Shown piece by piece: positions 25,556-33,973 of a stretch of 64,000 nucleotides of DNA. The translations under genes were made by a program, and so were the position numbers. The number at the start of each line of letters is the position of its first letter. Position 1 is the stretch's first letter. Under the pieces are notes generated by a model. It worked only from the letters and a program-made list of their open reading frames with translations. It did not search any database and was not told where the DNA came from. Source of the stretch: Rhodospirillum sp047263945 (lineage in GTDB: Bacteria; Pseudomonadota; Alphaproteobacteria; Rhodospirillales; Rhodospirillaceae); contig NZ_JBLAVB010000005.1 of NCBI RefSeq assembly GCF_047263945.1, forward strand, positions 310,001-374,000. The letters run 5' to 3'.

Positions 25556-26065
25556 ATGGCGATTGCCCTCGCCCGTGGCGTTGCCCAAACCCTTGGTGCC
25601 CTCAGCGCCCGTCTGGCCTGGCTGGAGCGGTTGATCTGCCGGGCGTTGATTGTCGTGTTCACCGCCCTGCTCGCCGTCAATGTGACCCTGCGGTACGGCT
25701 TTTCCAGCCCCCTCTATTTCGCCGAGGAGATGGCCGTCTACATCCTGATCTGGATGGCCTTCCTGGCCATTTCCGTATCCCTGCACGAAAACACCCAGAT
25801 CCGCCTGACCATCCTGGTGGACATGTTGGACAGCCGGTCGCGCATACTGACCCTGGCGGCCATGGACCTGTTGGTGGCGGTCATGCTGGCCGTGATTCTG
25901 GTCCATGCCATCGGCTGGATCACCTCTCCGGCAGTCGATTACGAACTGGCCATCACCCTTGGCATCTCAAAGGTGCCGTTCTTCGCCATCATTCCCATTT
26001 TCTGTGCCACGGGGCTGTTCCACACCCTCGCCCGTCTGGCCGTCCGCGCCGGAGGAGAGGACTAA
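25556..26065 (+). CDS. dctQ: TRAP transporter small membrane subunit (DctQ family)
   Basis: About 169 residues with four hydrophobic segments: LICRALIVVFTALLAVNV, AVYILIWMAFLAISVSL, LLVAVMLAVILVHAIGWI, and one in the last third. The YFAEEMAVYILIW segment is typical of DctQ. It pairs with DctM in the inner membrane. The ATG at 25556 has GGGAGA seven bases upstream. Its stop TAA is immediately followed by the dctM ATG. Confidence 0.87.
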   Translation: MAIALARGVAQTLGALSARLAWLERLICRALIVVFTALLAVNVTLRYGFSSPLYFAEEMAVYILIWMAFLAISVSLHENTQIRLTILVDMLDSRSRILTLAAMDLLVAVMLAVILVHAIGWITSPAVDYELAITLGISKVPFFAIIPIFCATGLFHTLARLAVRAGGED

Positions 26066-27328
26066 ATGCTCACCGTAGCCGCTTTCCTCCTCCTCCTGCT
26101 GCTGGGGATGCCCATCGCCTTCGTGTTGATCGCCGCGACGCTGGTCTTCGCGGCGACCTCCGGGGCTTGGCGATTGCTCGACAGCCTGCCCCAGGTGCTG
26201 TTCAGTTCGTTGGAGATCTTCGACCTTCTGGCCATTCCCCTGTTCATCCTGCTCGGTGAGTTGATGAACGAGGGCGGCATCACCCGCCGGATCGTCGATG
26301 CCGCCCGGGCCTGGCTGCGCTGGGTCCCCAATAGCTTGGCCCATGTGTCGCTGCTGGCCAATCTGATGCTCTCCTCCATCATGGGATCGGCCACGGCCCA
26401 GATCGCCATTATGAGCCGGGTCATGGTTCCGGCCATGGAGAAGGACGGATACGACAAATCCTTCGCCGCCAGCCTGACCGCCGCTGCGGGCCTATTGGGG
26501 CCGATCATTCCTCCCTCCATGGTCTTCATCATCTACGGCGTGGTCGGTCAGGTCTCCATTGGCTCCATGTTCATGGGGGGCATCCTGCCGGGTCTGTTAC
26601 TCTTCTCCCTGCTCGCTGGCGCCACGGCCATCGGCGCCCGACGCTACCGCAAGGATGTCCAATCCAAGGAGGTCCTGCCGAGCCTCTGGACCGCCACCGG
26701 CGAGGCCCTGCTGACCCTCTCCATCCCTGGGGCCATCGTCGGCGGCATTTCCTTCGGCATCGTCACACCCACGGAATCCGCCGCCGTGGCCATCCTGTTG
26801 ACCCTGGTTATCGGCGGGGTGATCCACCGGGAGCTGAAGTGGTCCATGGCGGGCACCATTCTGGGACGCACGGCGGGGACGACAGCAACGGTCCTCCTGC
26901 TGATCGCCGCAGCCAAGGTCTTTGGCTGGGTGCTGACCTTCAATCAGGTGCCCCAGGCAGCGGCGGGCTTCCTTCAGGCCCTGACCGACGACCCCACGGT
27001 TTTCATGCTGCTGGTCTTCGTCTTCCTGATGGCCGTCGGCATGATCCTGGACGGCATCGCCGCCCTGATCATCCTGGTGCCCATTCTGCTGCCCATCGCC
27101 CAGACCACCTACGGCATCGACCCGGTGCACTTCGGTATCATGACCTGCCTGACCCTGACCCTGGGCCTGCTGACGCCGCCCGTGGGGGCAGGCCTGTATA
27201 TCTCCTCGGCCCTGACGGGCATCGGCATCGGTCCCTTGAGCCGCCGGGTGCTGCCCTTCATCGGCCTGACCGCCTTCGTCATCCTGTTGCTGATCGTCGT
27301 GCCCGAGCTGACGACGGCGTTCCGTTAA
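26066..27328 (+). CDS. dctM: TRAP transporter large membrane subunit (DctM family)
   Basis: 420 residues with about 12 hydrophobic segments, the sodium-driven channel of the TRAP system. Typical features are IPLFILLGELMNEGGI near the N-terminus, AAAGLLGPIIPPSMVFIIYG, and TLTLGLLTPPVGAGLY near the C-terminus. It starts directly after the dctQ stop, so translation is likely coupled. Confidence 0.93.
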   Translation: MLTVAAFLLLLLLGMPIAFVLIAATLVFAATSGAWRLLDSLPQVLFSSLEIFDLLAIPLFILLGELMNEGGITRRIVDAARAWLRWVPNSLAHVSLLANLMLSSIMGSATAQIAIMSRVMVPAMEKDGYDKSFAASLTAAAGLLGPIIPPSMVFIIYGVVGQVSIGSMFMGGILPGLLLFSLLAGATAIGARRYRKDVQSKEVLPSLWTATGEALLTLSIPGAIVGGISFGIVTPTESAAVAILLTLVIGGVIHRELKWSMAGTILGRTAGTTATVLLLIAAAKVFGWVLTFNQVPQAAAGFLQALTDDPTVFMLLVFVFLMAVGMILDGIAALIILVPILLPIAQTTYGIDPVHFGIMTCLTLTLGLLTPPVGAGLYISSALTGIGIGPLSRRVLPFIGLTAFVILLLIVVPELTTAFR

Positions 27329-27369
27329 ATCCTGAAAAGCCAACAAAGAACCATTTGGGAGACCGTCCA

Positions 27370-28413
27370 ATGAGCCACCAACTTGGCACCCTCGAGGAAC
27401 TGCCCCTCGATTACCGGAACACGCTAACGGACCTGAATCTGGTCCCGCTCTGGCCCGCCCTGCGGAGCTTCCTGCCTTATGGCAAGCCGACACGGGCCTG
27501 CGAGCCCATGCTCTGGCGCTACGAGGATGTGCGCCCCCTGCTGATGCAGGCTGGCGACCTGACACCGATTGAGAAGGCCGAGCGCCGGGTGCTGATCCTG
27601 GCCAACCCCAGCCTGGATCCCGCAACGGCCCGGGCGACGCCAACCATCTATCTGGGTCTCCAGCTCATCAACCCGGGCGAAACCGCGCCCAACCACCGCC
27701 ATTCCCCCAGTGCCATTCGCTTTGTGGTCGAGGGCGAGGGCGGCTTCACCATGGTGGAAGGGGAACGTTTGCCCATGGAAAAGGGCGACCTGATCCTCAC
27801 CCCCTCGGGCCTGTGGCACGAACATGGGCATACGGGCTCCGGCCCGGTGGTCTGGCTGGATGCGCTCGACCTGCCGCTGGTCTATTCGGTGGAGGCCTCC
27901 TATTGCATCGAGGGCGAGGGCCAGGTCCGGAACAACCGGGCGGACAGCTCCCAAGCCACCTACCGCCGCTCCGGTCTGCAACCCTATGCCGCCCTGGATC
28001 GGCCCGTCGACAACTACCCCCTGCGCCGCTACCCCTGGCGCGAGGTCAAGGCCGCGCTGATGGACATGGCCGCCCATGCCGGCCCCAACGATGTCCTGCA
28101 TCTGGCCTATGTGAACCCGGAAACGGGCCGTGAATGCCTGCCCATCCTCGGCTTCTCCGCCCTGGCCCTGCGCCAGGGCGAGACCTATACCCCGAAGCGA
28201 CGCTCCGCCTCCCAGGTCCTGCATGTGATCGAGGGCGAGGGAGATGCGGTCATCGACGGGGTTGAGATGCGCTGGGGCGAGTCCTCGACCATGGCCGTGC
28301 CCACCCATGCCGAGATCCAGGTCCGCAACAATTCTTCGACCAAAATGGCCTTCCTCTTCGTCGTCGACGACGCACCCATGCAGCGCAAGCTCGGCTTCTA
28401 CGAAGAGTTTTAA
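27370..28413 (+). CDS. gtdA: Gentisate 1,2-dioxygenase
   Basis: 347 residues with two cupin domains. The ring-cleaving iron site is in the N-terminal cupin (NHRHSPSAIRFVVEG and GLWHEHGH). It opens gentisate between C1 and C2 to maleylpyruvate with O2 and Fe(II). The conserved TPTIYLGLQLINPGE just before the first cupin supports the assignment over 1-hydroxy-2-naphthoate dioxygenase. The ATG at 27370 has GGGAGA eight bases upstream. Confidence 0.92.
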   Translation: MSHQLGTLEELPLDYRNTLTDLNLVPLWPALRSFLPYGKPTRACEPMLWRYEDVRPLLMQAGDLTPIEKAERRVLILANPSLDPATARATPTIYLGLQLINPGETAPNHRHSPSAIRFVVEGEGGFTMVEGERLPMEKGDLILTPSGLWHEHGHTGSGPVVWLDALDLPLVYSVEASYCIEGEGQVRNNRADSSQATYRRSGLQPYAALDRPVDNYPLRRYPWREVKAALMDMAAHAGPNDVLHLAYVNPETGRECLPILGFSALALRQGETYTPKRRSASQVLHVIEGEGDAVIDGVEMRWGESSTMAVPTHAEIQVRNNSSTKMAFLFVVDDAPMQRKLGFYEEF

Positions 28414-28488
28414 TCGAACCCATGCGAGGGCGCGGGGGTCCGCCCCCCGCCTATTCCCACCTCCCGTCCTGTCCAGGAGATCCAGACC

Positions 28489-29187
28489 GTGTCCACCTAC
28501 CTGTTCCCCCCCCCCGACGTCGTGACCGTCGCCATCGAGGGCTCCAGCGCCCTCTTCCCTGTGAACCGCATTTTCTGCGTGGGCCGCAATTACGCCGCCC
28601 ATGCCGCAGAAATGGGCGTGAAGGTCGACAAGGAAGAACCCTTCTATTTCACCAAGGCGGCCTCAGCCATCGTCCCTTCGGGCTCGACCGTTCCCTATCC
28701 GCCGGAGACCGAGAATTACCATTATGAGATGGAACTGGTCGCCGCCATCGGCCAGCCGATCCACCGGGCGCCCCTGGAGACCGCGCTCGACAGCGTCTAC
28801 GGCTACGCCTGCGGCCTGGACATGACGCGGCGCGACCTGCAACTGCGCGCCCGTGAGAAGCAACGCCCCTGGGACCTGGGCAAGGATTTCGAGCAATCCG
28901 CCGTGATCTCCCCCATCGTGCCTGTCGTCGACGGCAAGCACCCCACCACTGGCGAGATCGCCCTGGAGGTCAACGGCGAGTCCAAGCAGAAGGCCGACCT
29001 GTCGGAACTGATCAACTCCACGCAAGAGCTCATCGTCCACCTGTCCCGCTTCTATCACCTGGTGCCCGGCGATCTGATCTACACCGGCACGCCCGCAGGT
29101 GTGGGTCCCGTGAAGCCCGGCGATGTGATCACCGGCCATGTGGACGCCGTCGGGACAATCACCTTCACCATCGGCGAACCCGCCTGA
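28489..29187 (+). CDS. nagK: Fumarylpyruvate hydrolase (FAH family)
   Basis: 232 residues of the fumarylacetoacetate hydrolase fold. It splits fumarylpyruvate into fumarate and pyruvate, ending the gentisate route. The metal-binding segment YHYEMELVAAIG supplies two Glu and LDMTRRDLQ the Asp; YTGTPAGVGPVKPGD closes the domain. It starts with GTG after a well-spaced AGGAG and is the last gene of the operon, about 80 bases before a strong terminator. Confidence 0.9.
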   Translation: MSTYLFPPPDVVTVAIEGSSALFPVNRIFCVGRNYAAHAAEMGVKVDKEEPFYFTKAASAIVPSGSTVPYPPETENYHYEMELVAAIGQPIHRAPLETALDSVYGYACGLDMTRRDLQLRAREKQRPWDLGKDFEQSAVISPIVPVVDGKHPTTGEIALEVNGESKQKADLSELINSTQELIVHLSRFYHLVPGDLIYTGTPAGVGPVKPGDVITGHVDAVGTITFTIGEPA

Positions 29188-29265
29188 CCGAGACCTTTCC
29201 AGTCCTTGGGACAAACCCGCTTTTGCTTAAAAAATGCCTCTCTCGGCGGGCGTGTTCCCCCTTGG

Positions 29266-29300
29266 CCCGGACGACGTCCCTGTCGTCCGGGTTCCTTTAT
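29266..29300 (+). terminator. Terminator of the 3-hydroxybenzoate/gentisate operon
   Basis: Perfect 10-bp stem CCCGGACGAC (29266-29275) and GTCGTCCGGG (29282-29291) with a 6-base loop, followed by TTCCTTTAT. Confidence 0.88.
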
Positions 29301-29319
29301 GAGGGACAGGAATACGGGA

Positions 29320-29454
29320 GGACATATTTCCGAAACCTGTGCTTCGCAGTTTCTGGGCTCTGCCCAGACCCGCAAAGGGTCGCGGACCCTTTGATCCCAA
29401 AGGGGGGGGGGCTTGCGCTATCGCCCAAAAAAGACGAGACACTGTCACGTACCG
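29320..29454 (-). repeat. Family C element, partial or diverged copy
   Basis: The right end CTGTCACGTACCG (29442-29454) and the adjoining AAAAAAGACGAGACA and GGGCGATAGCGC stretch match family C read inverted. The left part has a different module (a TTTCTGGGCTCTGCCCAGA hairpin and a GGGTCGCGGACCC hairpin), and no matching left end was found. Confidence 0.65.
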
Positions 29455-29468
29455 TGTCTAATACCCCC

Positions 29469-29990
29469 TCACTCCCCCCTGTCTCGGGGAATGAAATTCC
29501 GGTTCAGCAAGGTCAGTAATCGCAGAAGCTCATCCCTGTTCGAGGTGCCCAGGGCGTCCGCCAGCTTGGCCTCGTGGGCCTCCACGGCCGCCCGGGCCTC
29601 CGCCAGAAAGGAGCCCCCCTTGCTGGTCAAACAGAGGGAATGGGAGCGGCGATCCTCCAACGACCGTTCCCGCACCATCAAGCCCCGGCTTTCCAGGGCA
29701 TCGACCATCTTGACCAGATTGGTCCTCTGCACCCCCAGAAGGTCGGCCAGCTCTGCCTGACGCAGACCGGGACGGGTGGACAGGATCATCAGCATGGAAA
29801 ACTGCGTGGGCCTCAGGTCAAAGGGCTCAAGGGCGGCAATCACATCCTGGAAAATCAACAACTGCGCCCGGCGCAACATGTAGCCCAAATACCCCCTCAG
29901 GCTACTGGTGCCCAGTTCCGCCCCATCCTCCGCCAGAGAGAAACCGCCCTCCCCGCCTTCGCTTTCCTCTTCGATCATCTTCCTGGCCAT
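29469..29990 (-). CDS. MarR-family regulator, CouR-like by position
   Basis: 173 residues. An acidic N-terminal extension (MIEEESEGGEGG) is followed by a winged helix (LRPTQFSMLMILSTRPGLRQ, LADLLGVQRTNLVKMVDALE) and a wing with RSLEDRRSHSLCLT. It diverges from the crotonase and CoA-ligase genes. This matches MarR regulators such as CouR and HcaR, which control hydroxycinnamate genes and respond to acyl-CoA thioesters. The specific ligand is inference. ATG 29990 is preferred over the longer frame from 30089 because AAGGA lies eight bases upstream. Confidence 0.88.
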   Translation of the reverse strand: MARKMIEEESEGGEGGFSLAEDGAELGTSSLRGYLGYMLRRAQLLIFQDVIAALEPFDLRPTQFSMLMILSTRPGLRQAELADLLGVQRTNLVKMVDALESRGLMVRERSLEDRRSHSLCLTSKGGSFLAEARAAVEAHEAKLADALGTSNRDELLRLLTLLNRNFIPRDRGE

Positions 29991-30107
29991 CGTGTTTTCC
30001 TTCCGTTTCCCAGGACATACCGCCCCCCTCCCCCGGGAGCAAGACCTCAAGGGGTCAAGCCACTCCAGGCGCCTCCGTTTTTGGTGCAATGCAGCATCTT
30101 TTCCCGC

Positions 30108-30145
30108 TTGACCACTCCCCGAATATAGTTATACACAATCACTAT
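30108..30145 (+). promoter_or_regulatory. Promoter with probable MarR operator upstream of crotonase gene
   Basis: TTGACC (30108-30113), a 16-base spacer and TATACA (30130-30135) form a good sigma-70 type promoter. Inverted half-sites ATAGT (30125-30129) and ACTAT (30141-30145) straddle the -10 box, with extended similarity AATATAGT/ACTATTAT. A repressor bound here would block initiation. Confidence 0.65.
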
Positions 30146-30174
30146 TATAAAACATGTGAAAAAGGGGAGGGATC

Positions 30175-30972
30175 ATGGCTACCAGTGAAGCGGTGCTCCA
30201 GACGGATCCACCGGTCGTCCAATTGACGGTTCAGGACGGGATCGGCATCGTCACCTTGAACCGCCCGGCGAAACGCAACGCCATCAACGATGACCTGATC
30301 CAGTCCCTGAATCACGTCTTCGTCACCCTGTCCCAGGACATCAAGGCGGTGGTCATCCGGGGCAATGGGGACTGCTTCTGTGCGGGCCTGGATCTGTCCG
30401 AGCTCACCGACCAGAGCATCACCGGCGGCATCCGCCATTCCCGCCTGTGGCACAAGACCTTCGACGCCATCCAATTCGGTGACGTTCCGGTGATCTCCGT
30501 GCTCCATGGTGCGGTGGTCGGCGGGGGCCTGGAACTGGCCTCGGCCACCCATATCCGCGTCGCCGAGGACAACGCCTTTTTCGCCTTGCCCGAGGGCCAG
30601 CGCGGCATTTTCGTCGGCGGCGGCGGATCGGTGCGCCTGCCCCGACTGATCGGCCTGCAACGGGTCACCGACATGATGCTGACCGGTCGGGTCCTGGATG
30701 CACCGGAAGCCGAGCGCATCGGCCTCGCCCAATATGTGACCGAAACGGGCAAGGGCTTCGATCTGGCCATGGAACTGGCGGCAAAGGTCGCCAAGAACGC
30801 TCCGTTGACCAATTTCGCCGTCATCCACGCCCTGCCCCGCACAGCGGAGGCGGCCCCGGAACAGGCCTTCATGCTTGAGGCCCTGATGTCTTCCATCGCC
30901 CAAGGCGACGATCTGGCCAAGGAACGGCTGCGTCTGTTCCTCGACAAAAAGGCCGCGAAGGTTCGCGGCTAA
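30175..30972 (+). CDS. Enoyl-CoA hydratase/isomerase (crotonase family)
   Basis: 265 residues. Crotonase features are TLNRPAKRNAINDDLI, the oxyanion-hole segment CFCAGLDLSEL, VLHGAVVGGGLELASATHIR and the later LPEGQRGIFVGGGG. In context it probably hydrates an aryl-propenoyl-CoA; whether it also acts as an aldolase (as in Ech/HcaA) cannot be told. The neighbouring HSD10-type dehydrogenase favours simple hydration. GGGGAGGG lies just upstream of the ATG. Confidence 0.85.
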   Translation: MATSEAVLQTDPPVVQLTVQDGIGIVTLNRPAKRNAINDDLIQSLNHVFVTLSQDIKAVVIRGNGDCFCAGLDLSELTDQSITGGIRHSRLWHKTFDAIQFGDVPVISVLHGAVVGGGLELASATHIRVAEDNAFFALPEGQRGIFVGGGGSVRLPRLIGLQRVTDMMLTGRVLDAPEAERIGLAQYVTETGKGFDLAMELAAKVAKNAPLTNFAVIHALPRTAEAAPEQAFMLEALMSSIAQGDDLAKERLRLFLDKKAAKVRG

Positions 30973-30991
30973 AGTAAAGAGTGATAATACT

Positions 30992-31021
30992 CCGGAAAGC
31001 GCCTTCTAAGGGTTCTTCCGG
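30992..31021. other. Imperfect hairpin between crotonase and CoA-ligase genes
   Basis: CCGGAA (30992-30997) pairs with TTCCGG (31016-31021) around an inner CCTT/AAGG stem. No T run follows, so it is more likely a processing or stabilising structure than a terminator. Confidence 0.45.
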
Positions 31022-31207
31022 TGGGCATGGGTCCCGCCCCACCAAACGAGGGCACGGACCAAAAAAAGCGATAACGCTCCTTAGGGAGACGTTTCGCGGA
31101 TGGAACACGGAATCGCCAGAATGATCCCCGGAACAGGGGACGCTGGTGGCAGAGGTCAACGGCTCGCGCGTCCGATCACTGTGGACCGCGCGACAAGGGA
31201 GGTTCGG

Positions 31208-33064
31208 ATGTCCGAAGCGCTCAGGTCCGCTATTTTTGGCCCCCGAGAGGTGACCCGCGAGGTCCGCCCCGACGGGTCCATGATCATCAAATCCACCGAT
31301 CCCCTGGGGGCCTACCCCAAGGTGATGACCGAATGTCTGGTCAAGGGTGCGGCCGACTTTCCGGACCGTGTTCTCTACGGCCAGCGCAGCCAGGACGGCG
31401 CCTGGCGCACCCTGTCCTACAAGGAGGGCCTCGCCCTGGTCGAGCGCCTCGGTCAGGCTTTTCTGGATCGGGGTCTATCCAAGGACCGCCCGGTTTTGAT
31501 CCTGTCAGCCAACGGCATCGACCACGCCCTGCTTCATCTGGCAGGTCTTCATGTGGGTGTCCCGACAGCGGCCATTTCAACGGCTTATTCCCTGATTTCC
31601 GAGGACTTCGGCAAGCTGCGCCATGTCTTCGACATCCTCACGCCCGGCATGATCTTTGCCGAGGATGGGACGGCTTACGAACGCGCCTTCGCAGCCCTGC
31701 ACTTGGATGGCGTCGAATGCGTTGTCTCCCGCAACCCCGTCTCCGACCGGGGGGCTACACTCTTCACCGACCTCTGCGCGACCCCGGTCACCGACGCCGT
31801 CGCCCGGGCCCATGCGGCGATTGACCCCGATGACGTGGCCAAGTTCCTGTTCACCTCCGGCTCCACCGGGGTGCCCAAGGGGGTGATCAACACCCACCGT
31901 ATGATGTGCTGCAACCAACAAATGCTCCATCAGATGCTCGGCCTGATGGGCGAGGTTCCGCCGGTCATGCTCGACTGGCTGCCCTGGAGCCACACCTTTG
32001 GCGGCAACCATAACATCGGCATCGCGCTCTATAACGGCGGCTCCTTCTACATTGATGAAGGCAAGCCCGTGGGCAAGGGCATCCTGGCGACCATCGCCAA
32101 CCTGCGGGACATCAACCCGACCCTCTATTTCAACGTCCCGAAGGGCTATGAAGAGCTGTTGCCCCACCTGAAAGCCGACGCAGCCCTGCGCGAAGGCTTC
32201 TTCAAGGATCTGCGCGTCCTGTTCTACGCCGGTGCGGGCATGGCCCGGCACATCTGGGACGCCTACGACACCATGGCCGAAGAGGTCATCGGCCAACGTA
32301 TTTTCATGTGCACCAGCCTGGGCTCCACGGAAACCGCACCCTTTGCCTTCGGCACGCCCTGGGACCCCGATGGCCCCGGTGAAATCGGCATCCCCGGCGC
32401 CGGTGTCGAAGTCAAGATGGTGCCTTCGGACGAAAAGCTGGAACTGCGGTTGCGCGGGCCCAACATCACCCCGGGATACTGGCGCCAGCCCCACCAGACC
32501 GAGGGAGCCTTCGACGAGGACGGCTTCTACAAGATGGGCGATGCCCTGAAATTCGCCGACCCGGAGGATCCCTCCCGAGGCTTCCTGTTCGACGGTCGCA
32601 TTGCCGAGGATTTCAAGCTGGCCACGGGCACCTGGGTTTCCGTCGGCCCGCTGCGCGCCAAAATCATCGGCCATTTCGCTCCCTTCGTCCGGGACGCGGT
32701 GATCACCGGCCATGACAGGGACGACGTCGGCATGTTGCTGCTGCCCGATATGGAGCAATGCCGGAACCTCTGCGTGGGGCTCCCGGACGATGCGTCGGAT
32801 GTGGAGGTCCTGCGCCACCATTCGGTGCTGGAGGAACTCCATGGCCTGCTGCGCTCCTTCGCCAACCACGCCACGGGAAGCGCCAACAAAGTGGTCCGCG
32901 CCGCCTGGCTGGAGGTCCCGCCAGACCTGGACGCGGGCGAAATCACCGACAAGGGTTCCCTGAACCAACGCGCCATCCTGCGCCTACGGGCCGATTTGGT
33001 CGAGCAGCTCTATGCGGACACCCCGCCCAACCACGTGGTCAGCCTGACCTGGGAAATGGCCTGA
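31208..33064 (+). CDS. fcs: Aryl-CoA ligase, feruloyl-CoA synthetase type
   Basis: 618 residues of the ANL adenylating family. Motifs are FLFTSGSTGVPKGVINTH, SLGSTETAPF and YKMGDALKF. The stretch AAISTAYSLISEDFGKLRH resembles bacterial feruloyl-CoA synthases. It should activate a hydroxylated phenylpropenoate or phenylpropanoate with ATP and CoA. The conserved C-terminal Lys region is the divergent FCS form (ITDKGSLNQRAILRLRADL). The ATG at 31208 follows GGGAGG at six bases. It starts the tightly packed run that ends with the acyl-CoA dehydrogenase. Confidence 0.87.
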   Translation: MSEALRSAIFGPREVTREVRPDGSMIIKSTDPLGAYPKVMTECLVKGAADFPDRVLYGQRSQDGAWRTLSYKEGLALVERLGQAFLDRGLSKDRPVLILSANGIDHALLHLAGLHVGVPTAAISTAYSLISEDFGKLRHVFDILTPGMIFAEDGTAYERAFAALHLDGVECVVSRNPVSDRGATLFTDLCATPVTDAVARAHAAIDPDDVAKFLFTSGSTGVPKGVINTHRMMCCNQQMLHQMLGLMGEVPPVMLDWLPWSHTFGGNHNIGIALYNGGSFYIDEGKPVGKGILATIANLRDINPTLYFNVPKGYEELLPHLKADAALREGFFKDLRVLFYAGAGMARHIWDAYDTMAEEVIGQRIFMCTSLGSTETAPFAFGTPWDPDGPGEIGIPGAGVEVKMVPSDEKLELRLRGPNITPGYWRQPHQTEGAFDEDGFYKMGDALKFADPEDPSRGFLFDGRIAEDFKLATGTWVSVGPLRAKIIGHFAPFVRDAVITGHDRDDVGMLLLPDMEQCRNLCVGLPDDASDVEVLRHHSVLEELHGLLRSFANHATGSANKVVRAAWLEVPPDLDAGEITDKGSLNQRAILRLRADLVEQLYADTPPNHVVSLTWEMA

Positions 33065-33089
33065 TCCTGACGTTTGAGGAGACACATCC

Positions 33090-33848
33090 ATGCAGATCGA
33101 CGGACTGGCCGCCGTGGTCACCGGAGGCGCCTCCGGCCTGGGCGCCGCCACCGCCCGGATGCTCGCCGGGGCCGGGGCCAAGGTCACCATTTTAGACCGC
33201 AACGGCGAAGAGGCCGCCAAGGTCGCCGCGCCCCTCGGCGGTTTGGGCCTGGGCTGCGATGTCACCGATGGGGAGGGTGTCGCCGCCGCCCTGGAGCAGG
33301 CCCGAAGCGCCCATGGGGTGGAACGGATCCTGGTCCAATGCGCGGGCATCGGCACGGCCAAACGCATCGTTGGCAAGCAGGGACCCATGGATCTGGCGGA
33401 CTTCGAAAAGGTCATCAAGGTGAACCTGATCGGCTCCTTCAACGTCCTGCGGCTCTCGGCGGCGGCCATGACCGCCACCCCCCCGTTGGAGAACGGCGAA
33501 CGCGGCGTGATCATCATGACCGCCTCCGTCGCCGCCTATGACGGCCAATTGGGGCAAGCGGCCTATGCCGCCTCCAAGGGAGGCATCGTCTCACTGACCC
33601 TACCCGCCGCCCGGGAATTTGCCCCCCGGGGAGTGCGGGTCGCGACCATCGCGCCGGGCCTGTTCGCAACCCCGCTTCTGGAGGAATTGCCCGACGAGGT
33701 CCGCGGCCAAATCATCAAGGACATCCCCCTGGGCCGCCTCGGTACACCAGAGGAATATGCCGAATTGGTCCGCGCCTGTGTGGTCAATTCCTACCTGTCC
33801 GGCGAAGTCATCCGCCTGGACGGCGTCCTGCGCTTGCCACCGCGTTAA
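33090..33848 (+). CDS. Short-chain dehydrogenase, HSD10-like 3-hydroxyacyl-CoA dehydrogenase
   Basis: 252 residues. The cofactor motif is VVTGGASGLGAATARML, the active site reads TASVAAYDGQLGQAAYAASKGG with YxxxK, and the C-terminal GEVIRLDGVLRLPP closely follows type 2 3-hydroxyacyl-CoA dehydrogenases. It probably oxidises the 3-hydroxyacyl-CoA made by the crotonase, pointing to a beta-oxidative rather than retro-aldol side-chain route. It lies 25 bases after the ligase gene. Confidence 0.86.
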   Translation: MQIDGLAAVVTGGASGLGAATARMLAGAGAKVTILDRNGEEAAKVAAPLGGLGLGCDVTDGEGVAAALEQARSAHGVERILVQCAGIGTAKRIVGKQGPMDLADFEKVIKVNLIGSFNVLRLSAAAMTATPPLENGERGVIIMTASVAAYDGQLGQAAYAASKGGIVSLTLPAAREFAPRGVRVATIAPGLFATPLLEELPDEVRGQIIKDIPLGRLGTPEEYAELVRACVVNSYLSGEVIRLDGVLRLPPR

Positions 33849-33973
33849 AAAGAATTCCCCCCACCACCGCCACCGGCCCAAAGGTCACCCGGGTCGGTTC
33901 AATCGGGGACAAAAGAGGTGACCAACCGGCCCGACAAAAAACAAATCCGGGCCATTCGATGGGAGAGTTTCGC

